Shown in pieces: positions 8,320 through 15,902 of a DNA stretch of 26,915 bases. The number at the start of each line of letters is the position of its first letter. Position 1 is the stretch's first letter. A program made the translations under genes and the position numbers. The notes beneath the pieces are model-generated. The model was not told where the DNA came from, made no database searches, and saw nothing but the letters and a program-made list of their open reading frames with translations. The DNA comes from Candidatus Culexmicrobium profundum (GTDB taxonomy: Archaea > Thermoproteota > Methanomethylicia > Culexarchaeales > Culexmicrobiaceae): the NCBI GenBank assembly GCA_025061245.1, contig JANZKD010000005.1, positions 1-26,915 of the forward strand, given 5' to 3'.

Positions 8320-8876
8320 TCAAAATAAATGAGACAAAACACTCTTAACAACATTAAATAGGACAACTTTAAAGTCAAAGAAGACAATATTTCCAATATG
8401 AAGCAAACCGAAGAGAATAGAAGCAGCAATAACACCCTTAGAAATAATCCTCGAAGAAGATTTAAAGGCTTGATCAAACCCAACAACAAGAAAAACCATA
8501 TAGAAAACCTCCAATGGACCATAAGAGAAGGCTGATAGGAAGGAAAATAAAACATTATATGGGAAGGGTTGCACTAAAGATTGAGCAAACGCTAAAAGTC
8601 TAGGCCTTAAAGAAAACCCCCAGAAAACCATCTAAATGCAATGTGAATAGCCATTAACCCAAAACCTATAAGCAAACTCCTAACCAAACCTCTACTAGTT
8701 AAACCAAATAGCTCACCATCATCACCATCCAAAATAGCAAATACAATACATAGAAAACCAACAAAGAAAAATTCTAGAAGACTTCCAAAAATAAATGCAT
8801 ATGAAACCAGAAATTCAGGTGTAAAAACCACATAGATAATTGAAGAAGCAACAAGTGAGAACAATTATACTATCAC
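8320..8876 (-). pseudogene. CPBP-like membrane protein, broken by an in-frame stop and a frameshift
   Basis: Two frames make one protein. The best start is GTG at 8876 (GGTG at 8882-8885, 5 nt upstream), but codon 4 is TAA (8865-8867); TTG at 8864 could restart. The first part runs to TAA 8607-8609. Adding one G to the five-G run (complement of 8617-8621) joins FRWFSGG to FSLRPRLLAFAQSL. The joined protein is about 185 residues with about five hydrophobic helices. PLEVFYMVFL and SILFGLLHIGN resemble the Glu and FxxxH motifs of CPBP (Abi/CAAX-protease-like) proteins, though the first motif is weak. After the TGA at 8320-8322 the same frame stays open for 19 hydrophobic codons to TAA 8260-8262, perhaps a third lesion. 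Confidence 0.6.
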
Positions 8877-9004
8877 AGCTTCACCCAAAGGAGACATGGC
8901 AAATCAAAGTAAGAACACATATAACAACTAATATTGGCTTTGGTGAAATAGGCAACTAATATTCAAACCACAATGAACACAACTCCACTGAGAATAAAGA
9001 ACAC

Positions 9005-9591
9005 TTATAACATCAACTCATAACCACGACATGGGAAAACCCCGCTTGGCTTATATTTCTCAACAATAACACTTAACTCATCCTTCCCCATTACATGTGC
9101 ATAAATTTCAACTATATGCATTCCATCCCTATCAAGAGACCTTAACCTCTAACGATTATCTATAAGGACATGATAGTATTCGAAAAACTTCTGAAAGCCA
9201 TAATTTTCAAAGAAATTCCATGCAGCCGGCTCAATACTCCAAGCCTCCAATCTTTTCACACCCAGAAACTTTCCGAGCCTCACACCCTCATCCAAAAGCT
9301 TTGTTGCAATCCCCATCCTCCTAAACTCAGGTAAAACTCCAGTATCCCAGATCATCCCATTCCCCTCAACCTTCCTATAGCATATTTCTCCAGGAGAAAA
9401 CTCTAATTCCATGTCCAGGAAGCCTACAATTCTACCCTCAATCGTAGCCACTAGCTCTATAGCTCTTCCAGCATACTTCTGCTTCTCCCTCAACAATCGA
9501 CGCTCATTAGTATTGATGTAGACCAGAGCGTTACACTTAAGCCACTCCCCTCATCCTCATCTCGATACTCCCTTATCTCCAAATCCTCCAC
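9005..9591 (-). pseudogene. GNAT-family N-acetyltransferase, broken by a frameshift and a TAG codon
   Basis: The central frame (9149-9496) has the GNAT core: ELVATIEGRIVGFLDMELE, WDTGVLPEFRRMGIATKLL (acetyl-CoA loop R-x-x-G-x-A) and AAWNFFENYGFQKFFEYYHV. Upstream another frame reads VEDLEIREYRDEDEG; adding one G to the four-G run (complement of 9547-9550) joins it to EWLKCNALVYINTNERRLL. Downstream, after TAG at 9149-9151, the same frame continues 47 codons to TAA 9005-9007, with VEIYAHVMGKDELSVIVEKY and CRGYELML, the usual ending of this GNAT subfamily. The rebuilt protein is about 195 residues, the expected length. GTG at 9591 has GGAG 5 nt upstream. Confidence 0.85.
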
Positions 9592-9654
9592 GTCAACTCC
9601 ACTCCTCGAAAATAAGGAAAAGGGAAACAGAAATAATTTACCTCCAAAGGCATG

Positions 9655-10443
9655 TCAACCAGCATCAAAGCATGAGTAAAGGATTTGAAACAACATCACA
9701 AAAGCAGAGATGATGACAAAGGCAAACAATACAAATGTAGAGGATGTGTAAAGCATAATTCCCCTCTTAACCTCATCAGCCAATAATGGATTCTCCAAAT
9801 ATAACTCCCTCAAATCCAATCTATCAGCCAAATGATATTCACATGAAAAGACACCTATAACCGCAAATATGAAAACTGAAAAAATAGCTGTAGATATGAT
9901 GAATATGACAATTAATCTTTTAAGCCCACCATAAACCCAACTTCTCCAAAAAGGCTTCCACGTAGAAGTCCATGAAAATAAGGTTAAACTTAGCATGGTC
10001 ATCAATCCACCCACAAAAACTACAACGGGTACAAGCCAACCCCTAGGCTTTGGAAAGGCATTCAAAATCCAACTCAAAAAGCTCCACAAAAAATAGAATT
10101 GAGAGAAAAGACATAGGGGGACAACCATCAAGTCCACAATAAATCTATGAAGCCAAGATACTCCATCAGGATTGAGAATGAATCCAACCCTACTCAAAAG
10201 CAGGCTTAAGGGAAATGAAATCAAAGATATGAGCATTAAAAAGGCCATCTGCAATCGATTGAAATCCAAATAATAAACGATAGACAGGCCGGGATAACCC
10301 TCAACCCTTGGAATCGACATGAAAATATGGTAAAGCCATAATTCAACACCCAAAGCCATCACGATGAAATAGGCTAAAAATTCAACCTTCCTATTCTTCA
10401 ACCTTGAAACGAAATCTTCGAATACTCTATATTCAATGAGCAT
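9655..10443 (-). CDS. Six-helix membrane protein, unknown function
   Basis: About 262 residues with six hydrophobic helices (roughly 20-42, 66-90, 103-128, 140-160, 180-203 and 238-261 from the start used here). A soluble loop between the last two helices contains LADRLDLRELYLENPLLADE. The helix layout loosely recalls Yip1-like proteins, but I cannot assign a family. A longer GTG start at 10452 exists; its GTGAGC instead looks like the Shine-Dalgarno of the ATG at 10443, so the shorter form is preferred. The frame is intact, unlike the three genes downstream on its 3' side. Confidence 0.72.
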   Translation of the reverse strand: MLIEYRVFEDFVSRLKNRKVEFLAYFIVMALGVELWLYHIFMSIPRVEGYPGLSIVYYLDFNRLQMAFLMLISLISFPLSLLLSRVGFILNPDGVSWLHRFIVDLMVVPLCLFSQFYFLWSFLSWILNAFPKPRGWLVPVVVFVGGLMTMLSLTLFSWTSTWKPFWRSWVYGGLKRLIVIFIISTAIFSVFIFAVIGVFSCEYHLADRLDLRELYLENPLLADEVKRGIMLYTSSTFVLFAFVIISAFVMLFQILYSCFDAG

Positions 10444-10642
10444 AAAGCTCACTTTTAACCCAACTCATTCAAATCTTACTCAAAGCAAATTTAAAATTTA
10501 ACTCTAAATCTACACATAGACAACTAGGTGGAGAAGCCTAACACCTCAAAATAAATAAGCGTAACATCATTGATGGAGCTAATTGTTTCAATAAATTATA
10601 AGAAAGAAATTAAGATAGAATAGTATTGTTAAGGTGATCTAA

Positions 10643-10756
10643 ATGCTGAATGCTGGAGCCGATGAGCCTCATATCAAATCCAAATTTCATAATTCAAATA
10701 GAATTAAATTTACCTCAAACTCACCACTAAAAATAATTCAATTAAACTGGCTGTGA
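10643..10756 (+). CDS. Possible 37-residue leader ORF in the 10453-10796 gap
   Basis: The 344-bp gap before the amine dehydrogenase operon has no long gene. It holds one short frame with a good GGTG (10633-10636) 6 nt before ATG 10643, running to TGA 10754-10756. The peptide begins MLNAGADEPHIKSKF and ends in IIQLNWL; no family is recognisable. ATATAACC at 10769-10776, about 28 nt before the next gene, looks like the TATA element of the operon and lies after this ORF. The ORF may be chance; the rest of the gap shows nothing I can name. Confidence 0.25.
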   Translation: MLNAGADEPHIKSKFHNSNRIKFTSNSPLKIIQLNWL

Positions 10757-10796
10757 ATAGCTTGACGGATATAACCTTTAAATTTGGTGATCATCC

Positions 10797-12281
10797 ATGA
10801 AGAGTCTAGATAGAAGAATTTGGAAACACCCAATCCTACAATTTAAACGTGAAAGAAAGATAAAATTCTACTTCGAAGGTAGAGAAATTGAAGCCTATGA
10901 AGGAGAAAGCATTGCAGCAGCCCTATACGCAATTGGAGTAGACGTCTTCTCATGGAGCATCAAGCTAAATAGAAATCGCGGAGCATTCTGCATGATTGGA
11001 AAGTGTAGCTCATGCTTCATGAAGATTAATGGAACATCAAACACTAGAACATGCATTGAACCAGTGAGAGACGGAATAATTGTTGAGAGGCAGAGAGGTT
11101 TGCCGGAAATACCATCAGTCAACATTGGATCTAGTGTAAATGAAGAAGAAATCAAGACAGATCTACTAGTAATCGGCGGTGGACCAGCTGGACTTAAAGC
11201 TGCATTAACCGCCGCTGAATATGGGCTTAAAGTGGTCTTAGTCAATGAGCACTTTAAGCTTGGAGGTCAGCTAGTTAAACAGACACATAAATTCTTTGGA
11301 TCTAAGGAGCTCTTCGGCGGTTTAAGAGGATTCCAAATAGCTGAAATGCTAACAAGTAAAATCAAGGAGAATAGGAATATTAGAGCACTAGTTCAAACAG
11401 TAGCATATGGAATATTTAGAGATGGATGGATCGGCCTAGCATCCAAAGACAAGCTATACAGAGTTAAGGCCGACAACATAATAATAGCAACTGGAGCCTC
11501 AGAGCAATATCTAGCATTCCCAGGCAATGACCTACCAGGTGTGATGGGTGCAGGAGGAGCACAAACCCTAATGAATGAATATGGAATTCTACCAGGAGAA
11601 GAAGTATTAGTTGTTGGCTCAGGTAATGTTGGATTAATAGTATCCTATCAACTACTACAAGCAGGTGCAAGGGTTAAGGCAATACTTGAAATAATGCCTA
11701 AAATTGGCGGCTGGTTTGTCCATGCAGCCAAGGTTAGAAGATATGGAATACCAATACTAACAAGACATACAATCAAAGAAGTCATAGGCAGAGAAAGAGT
11801 TGAAAAAGCAGTAATAGTCGAGGTAGACGAGAAATTCAAGCCAATTCCAGGTAGTGAAAGAGAGGTTCCCTGCAACCTAGTACTCCTAGCAATAGGCTTA
11901 ACACCAGACAATAGATTATTTGCACAAGCAGGAGCCATAATGAAATGGATACCGGAGCTAGGAGGACTAGTACCACTAAGAACAAGAAATCTTGAAACAA
12001 GTATAAGGGGACTATACATAGCTGGTGATGCATCAGGAGTTGAAGAAGCAACAACAGCCATGATTGAAGGAGAAATAGCAGCCCTATCAACAGTAATAAG
12101 AAGCCTAAACCAACCATCAGAAGCAATTGAAAGGAGAGAAAAACTACTAGAATTCCTATGGCAAGAATATAGGCAATCACCACTACTATCAAGAGCTAGA
12201 ATAGGAAAGATCAAGGCAACCATATCAGAGGAGGAAATGGAGGAGTTGAGAAGGAAAACAAGCATAGAGGAGGTGATTTAA
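10797..12281 (+). CDS. FAD/NAD(P) oxidoreductase with N-terminal 2Fe-2S domain (amine/proline dehydrogenase alpha-like subunit)
   Basis: 494 residues. Residues about 20-100 are a Fer2_4-like plant-type 2Fe-2S domain with CMIGKCSSC followed by a fourth Cys in TRTC. The flavoprotein part has the FAD loop VIGGGPAGLKAALTA, ATGASEQYLAFPG, a second nucleotide-binding loop VVGSGNVGLIVSYQLL, and GLYIAGDASG. This layout is shared by sarcosine oxidase alpha, HcnA+HcnB and the alpha subunit of the dye-linked L-proline dehydrogenase of Thermococcus/Pyrococcus (about 54 kDa). Its likely role is to pass electrons between the catalytic flavoprotein, the iron-sulfur subunits and NAD(H). The start has GGTG 7 nt upstream. 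It overlaps the next gene by one base (TAATG). Confidence 0.88.
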   Translation: MKSLDRRIWKHPILQFKRERKIKFYFEGREIEAYEGESIAAALYAIGVDVFSWSIKLNRNRGAFCMIGKCSSCFMKINGTSNTRTCIEPVRDGIIVERQRGLPEIPSVNIGSSVNEEEIKTDLLVIGGGPAGLKAALTAAEYGLKVVLVNEHFKLGGQLVKQTHKFFGSKELFGGLRGFQIAEMLTSKIKENRNIRALVQTVAYGIFRDGWIGLASKDKLYRVKADNIIIATGASEQYLAFPGNDLPGVMGAGGAQTLMNEYGILPGEEVLVVGSGNVGLIVSYQLLQAGARVKAILEIMPKIGGWFVHAAKVRRYGIPILTRHTIKEVIGRERVEKAVIVEVDEKFKPIPGSEREVPCNLVLLAIGLTPDNRLFAQAGAIMKWIPELGGLVPLRTRNLETSIRGLYIAGDASGVEEATTAMIEGEIAALSTVIRSLNQPSEAIERREKLLEFLWQEYRQSPLLSRARIGKIKATISEEEMEELRRKTSIEEVI

Positions 12282-12772
12282 TGAGTCAACAAGATTTTAA
12301 GTCAACAGCCATAATAAGCCAGGAAACGCTGAGAAAACTAGGCCTAATACCACCAGAAGAAAGACTGAGAAAAGGGCCAGTGGCAATAATTGAATGCCCA
12401 GAAATGATTCCATGCAACATATGTGCAGATGCATGCCCATACAAAGCAATAACCCTCAAAAACATAAATGCAATACCAGAAATAGACTGGAATAAATGCA
12501 TTGGATGCGGAGTATGCGTAACCCACTGCCCAGGACTAGCAATATTCGTGGTAGACCTATCAAAACCAGATAAAGCCTATGTAACCATACCACATGAATT
12601 CAATCCAAAACCAAAAATTGGAGATGAAATAACACTACTCAATAGAAGTGGAATTAAAATCGGCAAGGGAAAAGTCGTAAAAATCATAGAGTGGAATAAA
12701 ACACTAGCAGTAACAGTTGAAGTGCCAAGAGAACAAGTCATGGAGGTTAGAGCAATATGGAAGGAAAATTAA
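12281..12772 (+). CDS. 4Fe-4S dicluster ferredoxin subunit of the amine dehydrogenase complex
   Basis: 163 residues. Eight Cys in two groups: CPEMIPCNICADACPYKAI and CIGCGVCVTHCPGLAI, so two 4Fe-4S clusters. A C-terminal beta-rich tail of about 65 residues (from HEFNPKPKIGDEITLL) follows, longer than a plain ferredoxin. The size, about 18 kDa, fits the gamma subunit (about 19 kDa) of the four-subunit L-proline dehydrogenase. The ATG shares its A with the stop of the upstream gene, and GGAGGTG lies 5 nt before it, so the two are coupled. It probably carries electrons from the catalytic subunit to the flavoprotein or an outside acceptor. Confidence 0.88.
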   Translation: MSQQDFKSTAIISQETLRKLGLIPPEERLRKGPVAIIECPEMIPCNICADACPYKAITLKNINAIPEIDWNKCIGCGVCVTHCPGLAIFVVDLSKPDKAYVTIPHEFNPKPKIGDEITLLNRSGIKIGKGKVVKIIEWNKTLAVTVEVPREQVMEVRAIWKEN

Positions 12773-13047
12773 AGAAACACCCAACCATAATATGTAGATG
12801 CGAAGACGTCACAATAGAAGACATTGAAAAAGCCATAAAGGAAGGCTGCACAGACATTGAATCCATAAAAAGACTACTAAGAATAGGTATGGGTCCATGT
12901 CAAGGGAGAACATGCATACCACTACTAATTAGAATTCTATCAAGAAAGCTTGGGAAAAAAACTGATGAACTAAAAATACCAACCATAAGACCACCAATAA
13001 TACCATTAAAAGCAGAGTTATTCACGGGTGGAGAAAATGAAGCTTAA
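12757..13047 (+). CDS. BFD-like 2Fe-2S protein
   Basis: 96 residues. The motif IICRCEDVTIEDIEKAI and, about 32 residues after it, MGPCQGRTCIPLL give the CxC...CxxxxC pattern of BFD-like 2Fe-2S domains, which also occur at the C-terminus of HcnA/SoxA-type proteins. Here the domain is a separate small gene. It overlaps the ferredoxin gene by 16 bp in another frame, with GGAGGT about 9 nt before its ATG. It corresponds in size and position to the small delta subunit of the archaeal L-proline dehydrogenase complex, as I recall that system. Confidence 0.85.
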   Translation: MEGKLKKHPTIICRCEDVTIEDIEKAIKEGCTDIESIKRLLRIGMGPCQGRTCIPLLIRILSRKLGKKTDELKIPTIRPPIIPLKAELFTGGENEA

Positions 13048-14170
13048 CACAGTTATCATCGGCGGTGGAATAAGCGGCATATGCACAGCATACCATCTAG
13101 CTGAAAACAACGTCAAAAACATAGCAGTCATAGAGAAAAACTATCTAGGAAGCGGCTCAACCTTTAGATGCGCAACAGGCATAAGGGCATCATTCACATC
13201 AGAAGAACACATAACATTAATGAAGAAATCAATAGAACTATGGAAGAAACTATCAGAAAAACATCAATTCCACTACACTAGAGGAGGCTACCTATGGCTA
13301 ATAAAAAATAAAAAGCAACTAGAATTCTTCAAAAAATGCATAGCCCTACAAAACTCACTAGGAGTCCCAACAAGAATACTAGAAGTTGAAGAAATAGAGA
13401 AGCTTGTGCCAAGAATAAATAAAAAGGATATAATTGCAGCAGCCTACGATCCAATAGCTGGAAAGGCAGATCCATTCGAAGTAATATTCAAACTAGCCAA
13501 AGCATGCAGACAAAGAGGAGTAAAAATACTAACAGACACTGAAGCCGAGAAAATTATAGTTAAAAATGGAAGAGTAACAGGTGTTGAAACATCTAAAGGA
13601 TTAATTGAAACATCAACCGTCATAGTGGCTGCAGGCCATGAAACAAGAAAGCTACTAGGAAAAATAAAAATTCAAATACCACTAGAAAACACACCCCATC
13701 ACATATTAATCACAGAGAGATTCAGAGAAGCCTTCAAACCACTAGTAATAGACTGGACAACATCCTCATACATAGTACAAACAAAGGAAGGAAACTTCAT
13801 AATGGGAACAGAAATAGAAGAAAAACCAAACACAAAACCAACAACACGAATAGACTTCATACCAAAAATAATCAAAACATGGACAAAACATCTATCATGG
13901 CTAAAGGCAGTAAGAATACTAAGATACTGGACAGGATATTATGTAACATCACCAGACAAACATCCAATATATGGACCAATAGAGGAAGTTGAGGGATTAT
14001 ATGTAGCCGCAGGCTACAGCGGCCACGGATTCATGATGGGACCAATAACAGGAAAAATAATAACCGAATGGATACTAAATGGAAAACCATCAATACCACA
14101 AGCTGAAAAACTAACACTGAAAAGAATAAGAGAAAACAAATTAATCAAAGAGATAGCAGTAATAGGCTAA
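13037..14170 (+). CDS. FAD-dependent amine/amino-acid dehydrogenase (DadA/SoxB-like, proline dehydrogenase beta-like)
   Basis: About 377 residues of the DAO fold. VIIGGGISGICTAYHLAE binds FAD, STFRCATGIRASF is near the flavin, YTRGGYLWL, and the C-terminal block SPDKHPIYGPIEEVEGLYVA with GYSGHGFMMGP is typical of sarcosine/proline dehydrogenases. It should oxidise a secondary or primary amine of an amino acid; proline, sarcosine, glycine or D-amino acids are all possible from sequence. GTG at 13028 is a longer option, but GGTG at 13027-13030 lies 6 nt before the ATG at 13037, so I use the latter. It overlaps the BFD-like gene. The order flavoprotein-ferredoxin-BFD-dehydrogenase matches the pdhAFXB order of Thermococcales (recalled). 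Confidence 0.87.
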   Translation: MKLNTVIIGGGISGICTAYHLAENNVKNIAVIEKNYLGSGSTFRCATGIRASFTSEEHITLMKKSIELWKKLSEKHQFHYTRGGYLWLIKNKKQLEFFKKCIALQNSLGVPTRILEVEEIEKLVPRINKKDIIAAAYDPIAGKADPFEVIFKLAKACRQRGVKILTDTEAEKIIVKNGRVTGVETSKGLIETSTVIVAAGHETRKLLGKIKIQIPLENTPHHILITERFREAFKPLVIDWTTSSYIVQTKEGNFIMGTEIEEKPNTKPTTRIDFIPKIIKTWTKHLSWLKAVRILRYWTGYYVTSPDKHPIYGPIEEVEGLYVAAGYSGHGFMMGPITGKIITEWILNGKPSIPQAEKLTLKRIRENKLIKEIAVIG

Positions 14171-14328
14171 ACTAAATCATGAATTCTCCGAACAATTTAG
14201 TCAATTTAATTTACAAATTATTAAATTTTAAATTGAGAAGAAATTTTAAGCCAATATTAGCAATCAAAAGTTAAGTCCATCAAAACTAGTAAATAATCTA
14301 AGTCAAATTATAAATATGAGCTGAGATT

Positions 14329-15075
14329 ATGCATAAAAATTTAGAATGGCTCCCCCAAACCTATAGGAAAGCCCTCAAAAACTTTCTCAAACAAATTAAA
14401 CCCTACCTAAAAGAAATCAAATGCCTAGCAATAGTTGGCTCAGCAGCTCGAAGAGAAGACTTCATCGATGGATGGAGTGACATAGACATGTTAGTCATCA
14501 CTAAAAATAGAGAAATAATAGATGAAATCAAGAGGATAGCTGAAAAAATCAATGAAACTCATTCAAAAACCATACGCGGAATAGGAATTATAAGCCTCTG
14601 GATAGATGTAGACATAGATGTCTACAAGTGGCTTGGAACTGGATGTGAATATTACAACATAACAAAAAACTTCATATTACTCCATGGAGAAGACATCAGA
14701 AAACTCCTAGCAGAACCAAGTCGTAAAGAAATTCTTAAATCAATAATAATCTTCACAGAAAGCCTTGAAAAGCATCTAAGCAAGATTAAAGAAGAAATGC
14801 TAGAAAAAATAAGTTCACATGAAATAGCCTCAATACTATTCCCACTACTAAGATTCTACCTATGCTACAAGGGACATCCAACAGCATCAAAAATAGAGAT
14901 AATCAATACAATAAAAAACAAACAATTACTAACCATGAAAGAAATACAAATCATAGAAACAATATTCCAAGACATATTGAAGGGAAGAAGTAGAATTGAT
15001 CCAAAACTAAATAGAGAAGCAAAAGCCCTAATTGAAAAAATCATCAGCAAACTATCAAACATAACTCTAGATTAA
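14329..15075 (+). CDS. Nucleotidyltransferase-fold protein (MNT-like)
   Basis: 248 residues. IVGSAARREDFIDGWSDIDM (about 39-58) carries the G-S and D-x-D of the DNA polymerase beta nucleotidyltransferase fold; WIDVDIDVY (about 88-96) supplies the third acidic strand. The C-terminal half is helical with RFYLCYKGHP, resembling the helical extension of aminoglycoside or MNT nucleotidyltransferases. No HEPN partner gene is adjacent, so a toxin-antitoxin role is not supported. The start is ATG with a weak GAG upstream; a TATAAATA at 14308-14315 precedes it closely, which suggests a very short leader. The substrate is unknown. Confidence 0.75.
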   Translation: MHKNLEWLPQTYRKALKNFLKQIKPYLKEIKCLAIVGSAARREDFIDGWSDIDMLVITKNREIIDEIKRIAEKINETHSKTIRGIGIISLWIDVDIDVYKWLGTGCEYYNITKNFILLHGEDIRKLLAEPSRKEILKSIIIFTESLEKHLSKIKEEMLEKISSHEIASILFPLLRFYLCYKGHPTASKIEIINTIKNKQLLTMKEIQIIETIFQDILKGRSRIDPKLNREAKALIEKIISKLSNITLD

Positions 15076-15158
15076 CAAGTAATTATACTCGCAGAAATTG
15101 ACAGCTTAAATGTCTCACTTAATGTAATCAATGAGCAAATTATGATGCGAAATCACTA

Positions 15159-15326
15159 TTATTTAAACAGTCTAAACTTAGATGTAGTCATTAATCCTAC
15201 ACCCATAATACTCATAACGATTGCAATATCTATCGTGTTTTCTCCAAGAATACCGCCATCACACACTAAGAGAGAACCTATTAACGTCGAAATAACTCCC
15301 ACTAAAAACTGAAGCTTTCGTCTCAT
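15159..15326 (-). CDS. 55-residue two-helix membrane protein
   Basis: A short gene in the 15076-15459 gap. MRRKLQFLVGVISTLIGSLL gives a basic end plus first helix; a second hydrophobic stretch (about residues 31-47) includes DIAIVMSIMGVGLM; the tail is TSKFRLFK. GGTG lies 3 nt before the ATG, closer than usual here. A TATA-like CTTATATG lies about 26-32 nt upstream and overlaps one arm of an inverted repeat. The topology suggests a hairpin in the membrane with both ends inside, given the positive ends. No family is recognised. The bases 15076-15158 beyond the stop show nothing I can name. Confidence 0.55.
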   Translation of the reverse strand: MRRKLQFLVGVISTLIGSLLVCDGGILGENTIDIAIVMSIMGVGLMTTSKFRLFK

Positions 15327-15355
15327 GGTCACCTTAAAAATTTATTTCCATCATA

Positions 15356-15403
15356 TAAGAGTTTTCTTATGGTAGCGACATCACAATCATATGAAAACTC
15401 TTA
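15356..15403. repeat. 11-bp inverted repeat upstream of the 55-residue gene
   Basis: TAAGAGTTTTC (15356-15366) and GAAAACTCTTA (15393-15403) are perfect complements separated by 26 bases. The left arm touches the TATA-like element of the minus-strand small gene. It could be an operator for a dimer or a hairpin. The spacing is long for a simple dimer site, so function is uncertain. Confidence 0.5.
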
Positions 15404-15459
15404 ATAATTTGATAAGTAATCACAAGTGTCAATAAGGTAAATTTAACTTACCTCAAATA

Positions 15460-15744
15460 TTATTTTACGACTCGAATTATCGTTTGACATGAACCATACT
15501 TTTCAGCTTCAACATGAACCGTGTAGTTTCCAGGTTCCCTTGGCAGATTCCTAAGCGTTATAACCCAGTTTCCCTTAGAATTTGAGGTACCGGCAACTTT
15601 CTCTCCCCAAGTTGCGGATACAATTATCTTTATCTTCTCAGCAGGTTGACCCTTAGAATCAAAAATTTTTCCTTCAACATTAATCTGTCTCGGTATCTGA
15701 TGTAGTCTAATCATATTAGGTGAAGCTGAACAAGTTATAATCAT
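15460..15744 (-). CDS. Single beta-sandwich domain protein (carboxypeptidase-regulatory-like)
   Basis: 94 residues. VEGKIFDSKGQPAEKIKIIV, followed by SNSKGNWVITLRNLP and GNYTVHVEAEKYG, fits the CarboxypepD_reg/transthyretin-like or SpaA-type fold, usually a repeat in exported surface proteins. There is no signal peptide or anchor, and the first 20 residues look unlike a secretion signal, so this may be a fragment of a once larger protein or a cytosolic stand-alone domain. The start ATG has no clear Shine-Dalgarno and an in-frame TAA lies just upstream. Confidence 0.6.
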   Translation of the reverse strand: MIITCSASPNMIRLHQIPRQINVEGKIFDSKGQPAEKIKIIVSATWGEKVAGTSNSKGNWVITLRNLPREPGNYTVHVEAEKYGSCQTIIRVVK

Positions 15745-15902
15745 CGAGTATCATTAACCCATTATCTATCACATACTTAAAGTTTGTTATAGATTGATTA
15801 CCCACTTATTATTAATACATAATTTTGAATTATATGTTAGATCAATTATTCATCAGTCCAGCAAGCTAAATTAATTACAATTAATTGAATTCTCCATGAA
15901 AA

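Noticed and set aside
8292..8555. 87-residue hydrophobic minus-strand frame
   Set aside because: It is the shifted frame of the CPBP-like gene; hydrophobicity comes from reading T-rich codons out of frame.
14329..15075. MNT/HEPN toxin-antitoxin system
   Set aside because: The nucleotidyltransferase has no adjacent HEPN gene; both flanks are unrelated.
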